Source of the DNA: Nocardioides flavescens
GTDB taxonomy: Bacteria > Actinomycetota > Actinomycetes > Propionibacteriales > Nocardioidaceae
Reading direction: 5' to 3'
Assembly (NCBI RefSeq): GCF_009823805.1
Contig: NZ_WUEK01000017.1
Location: forward strand, 1 to 64,000
DNA: 64,000 bases
The position numbers and the translations under genes are program-made. The notes under the pieces were generated by a model that saw nothing but the letters and a program-made list of their open reading frames with translations, was not told the DNA's origin and did no database searches. Positions 54,969 to 63,051 of this stretch are shown in pieces. How positions within the stretch are numbered: position 1 is the first letter of the stretch; each line of letters opens with the position of its first letter.

Positions 54969-55051
54969 CCGACAGTCTTCTAGCCCGGTTCAACGTCGGG
55001 CTTGCCGATCCGCAGAGGCGGCCCTTGGATTACTGCGGGAGGATCCGATAC

Positions 55052-55525
55052 ATGGCCGAACCCAATCTCGCGGATCTGTACGAGCACGTGGGTCGCGTAG
55101 TGGTGCCTGCTGCGCAGTTTGAGATTGCACTGGCAACCATTGCTTACGCTGCGCTCGGCGGCGACGAAGACGCCACCTCCAAAACGCACGCGCTGCAGAC
55201 TTCGCAGTTGAAGACGATAATCGAGTCGGCGGCGGCCGCTCACCCAGAAGAGTGGTGGACTCAGCCGGCACTCGAACTCTTGGCACGCTCGGTCGACCCG
55301 CTGGGGGCGAGGCACCGCGTGGTTCACGGTCATTGGACAGATCTACGTGGAGTTGCTGAAGGACGCACTTTCGTAACCTTCAAGCCAGACCGCCGGTCTG
55401 GGAGGTGGCACGGTCAGTTCCTAGATTTCGCTCAGCTCGGCGAGTTGGCAGAGGAGTTTGAGCACTTGGCTGCCGAGGCTCGCGAACTTGCGGACCGGAT
55501 GGTCGACGCGGTTCACGGCCACTGA
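55052..55525 (+). CDS. Hypothetical helical protein
   Basis: The 157-residue protein has a helical pattern with AAQFEIALATIAYAALGG, a central LGARHRVVHGHWTDL and C-terminal LAEEFEHLAAEARELADRM. The R-(x)3-H arrangement in RHRVVHGHW recalls RiboL-PSP-HEPN and Cthe_2314-like families that bind RNA, but this is weak. GGGAGG lies upstream of the ATG, supporting the start. Confidence 0.6.
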   Translation: MAEPNLADLYEHVGRVVVPAAQFEIALATIAYAALGGDEDATSKTHALQTSQLKTIIESAAAAHPEEWWTQPALELLARSVDPLGARHRVVHGHWTDLRGVAEGRTFVTFKPDRRSGRWHGQFLDFAQLGELAEEFEHLAAEARELADRMVDAVHGH

Positions 55526-55586
55526 GACCGCGTGGGCCCGGCAGGCTGCTTCTAGACGGGGTCCGTCGCCGTGGGCCGAACCTCCA

Positions 55587-55618
55587 CACCCCAACTACAT
55601 CCTGGCCTCATTCATGGC
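55587..55618 (+). repeat. Duplicated recombinase 3' end (left copy)
   Basis: This segment matches the end of the recombinase gene at 57467-57498 in 29 of 32 bases. It encodes the same peptide, HPNYILASFMA against HPNYILAAFMA. A further shared CTAGCCAG follows both. It is probably the decayed tail of another recombinase copy or one end of a mobile segment containing the AbiGi gene. Confidence 0.8.
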
Positions 55619-55722
55619 GCCTTCTAGCCAGCACCACTCCCGGAAGCCGGGCGTTGATGCGCGGCGACAAGCCACCGCGACCTCCCGCGCCCGTTGGGCG
55701 GGCGCACCACTGGGCCGCAGGT

Positions 55723-56511
55723 TCAGTCCGACGACGGATCGTGCCTTTCGACGGCGCTCTCGATCCGAGTCGGGGACCAGGTTGGATCGACGAGGTTGAG
55801 GCTCTCTGCTCCCGACTCCCACTGTTCGCACTGCCGTTCGTACGCTGCTTGGAACGCGGCATGGTCTGTCTCTGGCGCCAGCACCGCCACAATCTGGCGA
55901 ATCAGGAACGCCACGCTCCCGACACGCCGCCATTCACGCTCCCAGGAGAAGTCTTTGCCGACTCCCGCGGTCTCGATGAACGGAAGCAGCCGTGCGATTT
56001 GGGAATCGCGGAACCGAATCTTCTCCCACCCGCCGTCGGCGGTCTTCGCACACGCTCTGCCTTCAGTCGCTAGTTCCGCGAGTTCGTTGACAGGCGTAGT
56101 CAGCCAGGTTTGTCCCGGTGTCGTGTTCAAGTACCAGACGGGGTTGAACGAGTGGCGCAGCGCCCATGTCTTTGAGAACACAAGGCCGTACGGCGAAAAC
56201 TTGCACGACCGGCCCGGAATGTCGGCACAGAGCATCGACCAGTGCTGCATTGGGGCCTCGGACATGCAAACGACCGACAGCCGATCCGCCACCTCCCGGG
56301 GCACCGACTGCCCGTCCGGGAGGCTCCGCCCCATCTCGTCAAGGCGGCTCTTGGCCATCCCGTGAGCCCGAGTCGCCTTGAGGGTTTGATCATGCAAGAT
56401 CTTCAGCAACACGTCGCGGCCCGTCGTTCCGTCGTCTTGTACGCGGGTGAAATGAACTAGGAACGTGCTCAGGTCCGATCTTTCGGCTAGAAGCTCCTTC
56501 ACGTCTGGCAT
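55723..56511 (-). CDS. AbiGi-like abortive infection protein
   Basis: The 262-residue protein resembles the AbiGi/DUF2971-like group: FLVHFTRVQDDGTTGRDVLLKILHDQTLKAT at the N-terminus (split), VCMSEAPMQHW, PYGLVFSKTWALRHSFNPVWYL and FSWEREWRRVG. In lactococcal AbiG two genes act together; no AbiGii partner is evident. The ATG lies 6 bases after TAGCAT, so the transcript is leaderless. It is between the two copies of the recombinase 3' end. Confidence 0.65.
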   Translation of the reverse strand: MPDVKELLAERSDLSTFLVHFTRVQDDGTTGRDVLLKILHDQTLKATRAHGMAKSRLDEMGRSLPDGQSVPREVADRLSVVCMSEAPMQHWSMLCADIPGRSCKFSPYGLVFSKTWALRHSFNPVWYLNTTPGQTWLTTPVNELAELATEGRACAKTADGGWEKIRFRDSQIARLLPFIETAGVGKDFSWEREWRRVGSVAFLIRQIVAVLAPETDHAAFQAAYERQCEQWESGAESLNLVDPTWSPTRIESAVERHDPSSD

Positions 56512-56517
56512 GGCGCG

Positions 56518-56523
56518 ATGCTA
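56518..56523 (-). promoter_or_regulatory. -10 box of leaderless AbiGi-like gene
   Basis: TAGCAT on the minus strand is 6 bases before the ATG at 56511. Confidence 0.6.
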
Positions 56524-56550
56524 GGCCCGGTCCCGCCCGGGCGAACCATC

Positions 56551-56561
56551 CGGATCTGCCG
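56551..56561. repeat. CGGATCTGCCG repeat, copy 2
   Basis: CGGATCTGCCG lies between the AbiGi-like gene and the recombinase start. It shares the core of copies at 51385, 59660 and 60652 but lacks the second hairpin arm. Confidence 0.55.
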
Positions 56562-56599
56562 CGTTGACGCCTGGCAAGCCCGTGGCTGTCGCTGGTCGC

Positions 56600-57511
56600 A
56601 TGACGTCCACCACGCTGCCCGCAGTCACGAACCACGACGATCCGATGCTCCGCCTGGCCGTGGCCGCGCATCTTGCCCGGTACAAGGGTGAGACCCGCGT
56701 CCACACTGCCTCAGACCTCAACTCCTACCTGCGGTGGTGCCTCGAGCGGCCACTGAACCCCCTCGAAGCCAGCCGCGCACACGTCGAGCTCCACCTGCGC
56801 TGGGTTCAGGAGGTCCGACAGCTCAAGCCATCAACGGTCTCCCGGCGCCTCTCGGTGCTCGCCATGTTCTACCGAACCTGCGTCATCGACGGCGTGCTCG
56901 AACACTCACCCGCCGAGTACGTCCGACGCCCGCACGTGCCGCCCGAGTCGCCAACCCTCGGGCTGAGCCACCTGCAGCTCGAGGCCATGATCGCGGCCGG
57001 CCGGGAATCGCCCGACCTAAACGACTACGCCCTCGTCGCCATGCTCGGGCTCCTCGGCCTCCGTGTCTTCGAGGCGACCGGCTCGAACATCACCGACCTC
57101 AGCGAGGCACGCGGGCACCGCGTGCTCAGGGTGCACGGCAAGGGCGACAAGGTCGCTCTCGTCCCTCTCCCGCCAGCTGTCGCTCGAGCCGTCGACCGCG
57201 CCATCGAGGACCGACAGTACGGACCGATCCTGCTCAACACTGTCGGTCGCCGCATGGACCGTCACGCCGCAACCCGACGGCTTCGGTCGCTCGCGCGCGC
57301 CGCCGGCGTCTCCACCGCACGAATGCACCCGCACATGCTGCGGCACACCTTCGTGACAACCATGCTCGACGCTGGAGTCGACCTGCGAGACGTCCAGATC
57401 GCCGCCAGGCACTCCGACCCACGCACGACCATGAGGTATGACCGAGCGCGCAACAACCTCGACCGCCACCCCAACTACATCCTCGCCGCGTTCATGGCAT
57501 CGGCCACCTAG
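56600..57511 (+). CDS. Tyrosine recombinase (XerC/D-like integrase)
   Basis: The 303-residue protein has a SAM-like N-terminal core-binding domain (about 18-110) and the catalytic domain with R155 (LGLRVFEA), K181/K184 (HGKGDKVALVPL), H245-x2-R248 (HPHMLRHTF), H271 (IAARHSD) and the nucleophile Y280 (TTMRYDRAR). All residues of the catalytic set are present, so it is probably active. It resembles integrases of small integrative elements. Its 3' end is duplicated at 55587, with the AbiGi-like gene between. Confidence 0.93.
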   Translation: MTSTTLPAVTNHDDPMLRLAVAAHLARYKGETRVHTASDLNSYLRWCLERPLNPLEASRAHVELHLRWVQEVRQLKPSTVSRRLSVLAMFYRTCVIDGVLEHSPAEYVRRPHVPPESPTLGLSHLQLEAMIAAGRESPDLNDYALVAMLGLLGLRVFEATGSNITDLSEARGHRVLRVHGKGDKVALVPLPPAVARAVDRAIEDRQYGPILLNTVGRRMDRHAATRRLRSLARAAGVSTARMHPHMLRHTFVTTMLDAGVDLRDVQIAARHSDPRTTMRYDRARNNLDRHPNYILAAFMASAT

Positions 57512-57633
57512 CCAGTCGCAACTGCCGAGATCCAGAGGGCCGGTGGGTGCATCACTCTGCCGGGCAAGGCCGCAATGAATGCGGCGGTGTGGGGAAGCAG
57601 CGTAGACCGCAGGCTGGGTGAAACCATCGCGGT

Positions 57634-58527
57634 GTGGACAGCAGCGAGTTCTTCCGCACAGAGAAGGACACCAGCCCATGGGGGACAAGCGAGACAACGC
57701 GGCTCTACGTTGAACTGCTCGACCAGATTGCAGCAGCACCGTCCTCGACCTGGTCAGATCTCGAACTCGCGAAGGCCCTGACTGAGCTCACTCACGACGA
57801 GTATCAGAAGTACGGTACGAACGGCAGCGACCTCGACAACACCGAGGCGCGCAAGCTGCTCACCACGCTAAAGGCCGTTCTGGCGCGTGTCGGGATGCGC
57901 AACTTCGAGTTCGCGTTCCGGGACTTTGACAGTTTCCGCAGTTACTGGATCCGCAAGGGTGCTTCCGGGGCCGGCGGATGGCAGGCACGCCGCGACCTGC
58001 TGGCTGACCTGTTCAATCCGATCCACGACCGCCTCGAAGCCCTGGTCACCGGAGGGTCCGGACCGAAGGTGACCGAGGAGGCGCTGTCAGCATTGGCCGA
58101 CCCTGGCGCGATCCGCGATCATCTGGATCGGATCGAGCGCAGCGTAGACGACGACCCGAGATTGGCGGTGGGCTCCGCCAAAGAGCTCGTGGAGTCCACC
58201 GCGAAGCTGGTGCTGAAGCGTTCCGGGGTTGAGTACGGGAAGTCCGACGACCTCCCCAGCCTCGTAGCTAAGGCGCATACAGCGCTGGGCATCAACGCCA
58301 AACAGGTGGAAGACAGCGCAGAGAACGCCGTCGGTATCCGCACCTTGCTAGGCGCGGTATCTCGGATCGGGGTTGGGATGGCGGAGTTGCGCAATCAGGT
58401 AGGAACTGGCCACGGGCAGGCCGAGGTGCCAACTTGGGTGACACCCCGTCACGCGCGGCTCGCGGTGGGGTCTGCCCACGTGTGGTGCCAGTTCGTCCTT
58501 GAGACCTTGGAACAGCGCTTGTCGTAA
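57634..58527 (+). CDS. Abortive infection family protein (Abi_C type)
   Basis: The 297-residue protein has a C-terminal region like the Abi_C family: RLAVGSAKELVESTAKLVLK then GMAELRNQVGTGHG (R253-N254 and H260). The RN-x5-GHG pattern is characteristic and resembles HEPN RNase active sites. The N-terminal half (about 1-145) is unassigned. It is probably an abortive-infection effector. The GTG start lacks a clear ribosome site. Confidence 0.7.
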   Translation: MDSSEFFRTEKDTSPWGTSETTRLYVELLDQIAAAPSSTWSDLELAKALTELTHDEYQKYGTNGSDLDNTEARKLLTTLKAVLARVGMRNFEFAFRDFDSFRSYWIRKGASGAGGWQARRDLLADLFNPIHDRLEALVTGGSGPKVTEEALSALADPGAIRDHLDRIERSVDDDPRLAVGSAKELVESTAKLVLKRSGVEYGKSDDLPSLVAKAHTALGINAKQVEDSAENAVGIRTLLGAVSRIGVGMAELRNQVGTGHGQAEVPTWVTPRHARLAVGSAHVWCQFVLETLEQRLS

Positions 58528-58603
58528 CCTCCGGTCTCCTGAGCAGCCACGGGCATCGTCTGCGTCCGTAGCTAACAACTGAAGTCAGGTTCCCCCGGCA
58601 AGC

Positions 58604-58609
58604 TAGCGT
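58604..58609 (+). promoter_or_regulatory. -10 box of leaderless P-loop protein gene
   Basis: TAGCGT lies 6 bases before the ATG at 58616. Confidence 0.6.
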
Positions 58610-58615
58610 CACGCC

Positions 58616-59089
58616 ATGGAGCCAAATGTCGGGCGGCTGTTCGCACCCGTCGGACTACCTGGGTCAGGCAAAAGCACCTACCTCCAAACCCATTTCGACG
58701 TCGAACGTCAGGACGTCCTCGTGCTCGACGACCATCAGGCCAATGCCATCGCAAACTCGCCGGACCCTCAGTGGAGTCGCGGGCGCGGGGCTGCGACTGA
58801 CGCGCTGCGTGACGGCCGGTCGGTAGTCATCAGCGATGTCGCCTACTGTCACGCGGCTGCCCTCGAACGGCTCGTGGACGTGATGAAGCAAGATGTGCCG
58901 GGCGTAGACGTCGAGGTCACCTACTTCGCCAACGACCCTTGTGGCGCCAAGCACAATGTGCGGCTTGGAGGTCGGCGGACCATGGATCGAGAGTTGGGCC
59001 TAATCGACCTCTTGTCCCCGGACTACCGGCCACCTGACGACGCGATGCCGATCGTCAGAGGGTCTGCCCCTTCCGCGGAGGGGGCGTGA
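58616..59089 (+). CDS. P-loop kinase-like protein (AAA_33 type)
   Basis: The 157-residue protein has Walker A GLPGSGKST (residues 13-21) and a Walker-B-like VVISDVAYC. It lacks a long C-terminal domain and resembles small nucleotide or RNA-end kinases. Its substrate is unknown. A second, unrelated P-loop protein of similar size is at 11373-11843. Confidence 0.7.
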   Translation: MEPNVGRLFAPVGLPGSGKSTYLQTHFDVERQDVLVLDDHQANAIANSPDPQWSRGRGAATDALRDGRSVVISDVAYCHAAALERLVDVMKQDVPGVDVEVTYFANDPCGAKHNVRLGGRRTMDRELGLIDLLSPDYRPPDDAMPIVRGSAPSAEGA

Positions 59090-59135
59090 CGGCGTTGTCC
59101 TTCGTCGAAACGTTCGGCGGCAGACTCCCAGGTCT

Positions 59136-59618
59136 TCAGGTTGGCGCCCCGTCCGCGTCCCGCTCGCTCCTCAGAATGTCCTCCGCGGCTTGCTGGATCG
59201 CTCTTCCCAGTGCTTTGTGAGTGCGCTTGATCCAGTCCGTCGCCGCGTGTGCGTCGGCGTCGTCGGCTCCCAAGAACTCGAGCAGTTTGGGATTGTCATA
59301 CGCGCGTTGGTAGTGAAAGACCTGATTGCGGAATCGGCGCAGCCGTTCGACGTGTCGATCGGCTAGCAGCTCGTCAACCTCAGGATCGGAGAGCTTCGCC
59401 TCTCGCCACCCCTCCATGACGACGTAGACCGTTGCATACCAGAGGCTCATGGCGATCAAGTCGTCCATCGCGGTAACAGGATTGACATCGGATGGCGACT
59501 GGTTGCGCTTGATCCGCTTCATGAAGAGGTCGCGAAGGAAGTCGGCGTTGAGGAAGTAGTTGTGCAAGGCCATCACCGCGAAGAAGCGCTCCTGCTCTGG
59601 GTTGCTCACACTGGCCAT
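59136..59618 (-). CDS. HEPN-like helical protein
   Basis: The 160-residue, mostly helical protein contains RFRNQVFHYQR (R97-x4-H102), matching the HEPN R-x4-6-H catalytic motif of RNase effectors. The helices MDDLIAMSLWYATVYVVMEGW and RTHKALGRAIQQAAEDI are consistent with the fold. No antitoxin (MNT) partner is adjacent, so it may be a solitary effector. It is expressed from a leaderless promoter. Confidence 0.6.
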   Translation of the reverse strand: MASVSNPEQERFFAVMALHNYFLNADFLRDLFMKRIKRNQSPSDVNPVTAMDDLIAMSLWYATVYVVMEGWREAKLSDPEVDELLADRHVERLRRFRNQVFHYQRAYDNPKLLEFLGADDADAHAATDWIKRTHKALGRAIQQAAEDILRSERDADGAPT

Positions 59619-59624
59619 TCAGGA

Positions 59625-59630
59625 ACAGTA
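59625..59630 (-). promoter_or_regulatory. -10 box of leaderless HEPN-like gene
   Basis: TACTGT on the minus strand is 6 bases before the ATG at 59618. Confidence 0.55.
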
Positions 59631-59659
59631 GGTCACGCGAGGTCGGGAGTCGCCGCGCC

Positions 59660-59670
59660 CGGATCTGCCG
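59660..59670. repeat. CGGATCTGCCG repeat, copy 3
   Basis: This copy lies between the divergent HEPN-like and PD-(D/E)XK-like genes, followed by CATGGCG. It has the same 11-base core as copies 1, 2 and 4. Confidence 0.55.
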
Positions 59671-59727
59671 CATGGCGTGCCTGTTCGCTGCCTCGCGTCG
59701 CCGCGCCGTGGCGCCCTCACGTTGACC

Positions 59728-59733
59728 TAGCAT
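59728..59733 (+). promoter_or_regulatory. -10 box of leaderless PD-(D/E)XK-like gene
   Basis: TAGCAT is 7 bases before the ATG at 59741. Confidence 0.55.
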
Positions 59734-59740
59734 CGCGACG

Positions 59741-60514
59741 ATGAAAACCAACGAGAACAAGGAAGCGGTCATCCGAGACTGGCTTACCAAGACAGGGTTC
59801 CCTCTCGAGCTGCGTGTCGCTCGGGAAGCCCGGCGAAGCCGTGCTCATTGGGTCGAGCAGTCGCGCGGCTTCGTCGATCCCGAGACCGAGAAGGTTCGCG
59901 AAACAGATGTCGTTGTAGGGCTTGGTCCCGAGAGAAGCACACAAGCGAACGTCGTCGTAGTTGCGGAATGCAAAGCGAAGCCGGTTCCGTTTATCGTCTT
60001 CGACGATGGCGGATTGCTGACCGATGACGCCCGCCGCCGAATGACTTGGGCCGTGAGCGCCGCACCACGGAATGAGTACGGAGACGGGCTCTATTTGCGC
60101 CTGAAGGAGCGAGCCTTCACCGGTGGCACCCTCCTCGGCCCGTCCCTTGTTGGGTTCGGCATTGTGGCCAAGGAGGATCGTCAGAAGGGCCAAGAAAGGA
60201 ACTCGGCATGGGACGCGGTGCGGTCCGCTGTGTCTGCAGCACATGGGCTTGGCCCTGAGTTCGACTCAAAGACGATCGAGAACGGTGACTCCCCGCTCCT
60301 GATCTTTCCCGTTGTAGTGACGACGGGTGAGTTGATGCGGGCATACCTGTCGGGTGACGACCTCACGGTCGAGTCTGTTGACCGCGCTGAAGTGCTCGTC
60401 CGTACGGCTGCCCAGCAGACGCAAGTTCGCTGCTTTGTCATTCGTGAGAGCGCCTGGCCTCAACTCCTCCGTGAAGCGCAGGCCACAACCGAGCTTTTTG
60501 ATGTGGAGGACTGA
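59741..60514 (+). CDS. PD-(D/E)XK nuclease-like protein
   Basis: The 257-residue protein has a nuclease-like core: a helix (NKEAVIRDWLTKTGFPLE), then RETDVVVGL (D56) and VVVVAECKAKP (E76-x-K78), matching the D-xn-ExK pattern with a 19-residue spacer. The remainder is an unassigned alpha/beta region. No methyltransferase or partner gene is adjacent, so it is not an ordinary restriction system. It could be a defence nuclease or a standalone modification-dependent enzyme. Confidence 0.65.
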   Translation: MKTNENKEAVIRDWLTKTGFPLELRVAREARRSRAHWVEQSRGFVDPETEKVRETDVVVGLGPERSTQANVVVVAECKAKPVPFIVFDDGGLLTDDARRRMTWAVSAAPRNEYGDGLYLRLKERAFTGGTLLGPSLVGFGIVAKEDRQKGQERNSAWDAVRSAVSAAHGLGPEFDSKTIENGDSPLLIFPVVVTTGELMRAYLSGDDLTVESVDRAEVLVRTAAQQTQVRCFVIRESAWPQLLREAQATTELFDVED

Positions 60515-60651
60515 TCGTGAGCGGCCGACCTCAATCTGAGTGTGGCTGGCGGCTTCGGGATCGTAAGACGAGCAACAGCCGACAACGGAGCCCTGAGTGG
60601 ATCCGTGCGCGATTACCCGCAAGTGCGGGTCAGCGCGTGTGCGTCCGAGGC

Positions 60652-60672
60652 GCACGGATCTGCCGCGATCCG
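60652..60672. repeat. GCACGGATCTGCCG repeat, copy 4
   Basis: GCACGGATCTGCCGCGATCCG repeats the whole 14-base block of copy 1 plus the second arm, in the 252-base interval after the nuclease-like gene. A short open frame across it (60517-60795) is not supported as a gene. Confidence 0.6.
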
Positions 60673-60766
60673 TCTGTGTTGCACCCGTGTCACACCGCCG
60701 CGAGCTGGACCGGCGATGCGTTGACAGCCGTGCCTAAACGATCACGCCCACGGCCCCAGACTCCCA

Positions 60767-61312
60767 TTAGTTTTGAAGCACGTCGGTCGGACTAGCGACC
60801 TCCGGCACTCGCTCGGGTGGCTCTCTCCGTCGTATAGGAGCGCCACCGCGGGGTGGGGTGTTTCCCCACCGCTTCCATCGAAAGCCTGCTGAGTCCACGA
60901 ACGAAACATCGGCCGATACGATGTTGGGTGCCTCGATCGTGGCGATTGTGATGCCGTCCATCGCAAACAAGTAGCACCCCGCCTGCTTACTCTCCCCAGG
61001 ATCGAGCCGCGCCCATTCGCGCTTGCTAAAGAAGCGGACCCGCAGTGGATATGGAGTCACGTGGACTGCTTCAACTACGACTGCGAACACAGGCGACGAA
61101 CTGTGATTCGTCACCTTGACATTCAAGACGCCCCCAGCATCGTCCTCATGAGCTTCAACAACGAGGAGCCTTGCCTGAGCCGCCTGTTCATCCTTGCGCT
61201 CAGACTCGCGGCGGCGCGCGTCGTTGATCGCGATCCAGAGAGCAACTACGACAGCCGCACTAGATCCAATTGCGCCGGCCCACTCCGCTACTGATCCCCA
61301 GTCCACGGCCAT
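60767..61312 (-). CDS. Hypothetical membrane-anchored protein
   Basis: The 181-residue protein has an N-terminal transmembrane helix (AGAIGSSAAVVVALWIAI), a charged Arg/Glu-rich linker and a beta-rich domain (LNVKVTNHSSSPVFAVVVEAV, VRFFSKREWARLDPGESKQAGC). The domain pattern is like the immunoglobulin-type fold seen in many uncharacterised phage-defence accessory proteins. AGAAGGAG before the ATG at 61312 supports the start over a longer frame. Confidence 0.65.
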   Translation of the reverse strand: MAVDWGSVAEWAGAIGSSAAVVVALWIAINDARRRESERKDEQAAQARLLVVEAHEDDAGGVLNVKVTNHSSSPVFAVVVEAVHVTPYPLRVRFFSKREWARLDPGESKQAGCYLFAMDGITIATIEAPNIVSADVSFVDSAGFRWKRWGNTPPRGGAPIRRREPPERVPEVASPTDVLQN

Positions 61313-61702
61313 GTCACTCCTTCTGATTGCGAGCCCCGCCGAGAACGCAACCGCCACGAGCAAGGGCGTCGAGGAGAGCGCTAGGTACGGTGCCTCATGT
61401 TGCTTGTTCACGCAGGTTGGCTTCTCCGTCTCTACCAAGAGCTGGGCACACGGGTCGTGCCGCTTTCGGGAGACTAAAGGAGCGGGTAGCGATCGAACAG
61501 CGGGCAACTCCAGCTTCCGCACCCGCTAGACTCCGTCCAAGCCGCCCTGCGCCTTTCCGCCGCGTCTGACGTGACAGCAGTCGTCTGGATTTGCCGGAAC
61601 CCGTTCGCGTGACCGATGTGTGACGCCACTCTGCGACATAGCACGAACGCCAGACAGTGCAACCTTCCTGCGCTTGACTCTTGCGCACCTACAGGAGGTC
61701 GC
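61313..61702. other. Gene-free interval
   Basis: These 390 bases between a leftward and a rightward gene contain only short frames lacking ribosome sites. The interval presumably holds both promoters. No repeat of the island type is seen. Confidence 0.45.
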
Positions 61703-62470
61703 GTGGGCAAGTGGGATCCGTATTCTCGACGAGAGTTGCGCCACCGACGTGTGGCATGGCTGCGGGAGAACACGAGGGTGGTCGCCTTCGTCACCGTCGG
61801 GATGCTCGTCATCGCTGCGGTCCTCACCGCTGGTGTTGCTTCCGCGCTCACGGGTCCTTCGCGTTGGTACCTGTTGGGTGTAGCCCACGTCGGAGTCGTC
61901 TGCGTCGCTTCCCATCTCCTCAACTCGGCGTTCCTCGCGCTGGATCGCGAGGCAATTTGGCATGTCCGTGGCGCCTGGGGAGAGGAGAACACCAGAGAGG
62001 AGTTGCGGCGGGCCAGACGGCGGAGATTAATCTGGGACTGGGTGGACAGTATCGGCCTTCAGGCTGGCGACATCGACCATCTGGTGATCACCAGAGAGGG
62101 TGGACTCGTCGCGATTGACTCGAAATGGCGCAGCAACATCTCGAGGGCCGACACGGCAGCGATGGCCTCGTCCGCGCAGAGAGCGCGCCGTCGGGCTGAA
62201 GGGCTGACGCTCACTGTGTTGACCAAGGAGCGAGGGGCGCACCGTGCCCGGGTGCAGCCTCTGAGCATCACTCCGGTCGTGGTGGTGTGGGGTGCGGCTC
62301 AGCACGCCGTTCCGGAGAATGCGGTTGTCGACGGCGTCCGGTTCATCCCTGGCCGAGAACTCGTGACGTGGCTTCGGACCGTCGAAGGTGAGCGGGTCAC
62401 GAAACACGCTGCACGAGATGTCGCTGACCGTCTGAGGGCGTTCCGCGAGAACGCCTCCCAGTCAGCCTGA
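61703..62470 (+). CDS. NERD domain membrane protein
   Basis: The 255-residue protein has two transmembrane helices (about 25-48 and 55-79) followed by a NERD (nuclease-related) domain: RGAWGEENTREELRRAR (E94), AGDIDHLVITREGGLVAID (D123, D125, H126) and DSKWRS (D139-x-K141). NERD proteins are predicted DNA-processing nucleases. The GTG at 61703 has AGGAGG 4 bases before it. Neighbours suggest a defence or mobile-element role. Confidence 0.82.
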   Translation: MGKWDPYSRRELRHRRVAWLRENTRVVAFVTVGMLVIAAVLTAGVASALTGPSRWYLLGVAHVGVVCVASHLLNSAFLALDREAIWHVRGAWGEENTREELRRARRRRLIWDWVDSIGLQAGDIDHLVITREGGLVAIDSKWRSNISRADTAAMASSAQRARRRAEGLTLTVLTKERGAHRARVQPLSITPVVVVWGAAQHAVPENAVVDGVRFIPGRELVTWLRTVEGERVTKHAARDVADRLRAFRENASQSA

Positions 62471-62582
62471 CGGTCCGGAGCGGCGTTCGCCGTTGCGTGA
62501 CCGCTCTGGCTCCCAAGGTGTCTCGCCCGGCAAGACCACTGGCATGTCGCGGAGGTCCAGTCTGGGTGGCAGTCTGCGACTC

Positions 62583-62990
62583 ATGTCGTACTTGCCGAAT
62601 GAGCTCCTCAGTCGGCTCGTGTTGTCGCGCCTGATCGCCGTGGAGTTCGTCCTCGACCACCTCGTGCTGCGATTCGAAGGCGACGGTGCGAAGCAGGTGA
62701 CCCTGTCGTGTTTCGTGTTCCCTGAGATCGCCGCCTTCGATGGCAGTCAGTTGCGCGATGGCGACCTCGGCTACAGCGATCGACTTAGGTCGGCCGTGGG
62801 CTCTTACGTCGTCGCGACGCAGGAGCAGATGAGCGACGGGTTCCGGATCGAGCTGCAGAACCACACCATCATCGTCCGTCCACGGCAGGGTAGTCTGGTC
62901 GGTCCTGAAATCGCGCTGTTGCGGGGCTTCTCGGACGAGGCGTGGATGTGCTGGAGACCCGGTGAGGCGTCGTTCGGGCACCTCGTCTGA
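62583..62990 (+). CDS. Hypothetical protein (possibly DUF6188-like)
   Basis: The 135-residue protein has alternating hydrophobic strands (LIAVEFVLDHLVLRFEG, QVTLSCFVFPEIAAF, FRIELQNHTIIVRPRQG) and ends in EAWMCWRPGEASFGHLV. The pattern recalls DUF6188-type immunity-like proteins, but this is not certain. The ATG at 62583 is the best start; upstream in-frame codons are less convincing. It is the last accessory gene before tesB. Confidence 0.55.
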   Translation: MSYLPNELLSRLVLSRLIAVEFVLDHLVLRFEGDGAKQVTLSCFVFPEIAAFDGSQLRDGDLGYSDRLRSAVGSYVVATQEQMSDGFRIELQNHTIIVRPRQGSLVGPEIALLRGFSDEAWMCWRPGEASFGHLV

Positions 62991-63051
62991 GCGGGGTGGC
63001 CCGCTCGGTCATGGACCGAGCACTGACTCCAGCGTCCAGGGTCAGAGCTAC

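Noticed and set aside
55458..55799. Coding gene between 55052 gene and the AbiGi-like gene
   Set aside because: The only meaningful peptide in it is the decayed recombinase tail. The rest is antisense to the AbiGi-like gene.
59741..60514. Type II or IV restriction enzyme
   Set aside because: The ExK core is present, but no methyltransferase, McrB-like GTPase or recognition domain accompanies it, so only a nuclease-like fold is claimed.
60517..60795. Short gene right after the PD-(D/E)XK-like gene
   Set aside because: The frame crosses the CGGATCTGCCG repeat and overlaps the convergent membrane-protein gene, with no ribosome site and no recognisable features.
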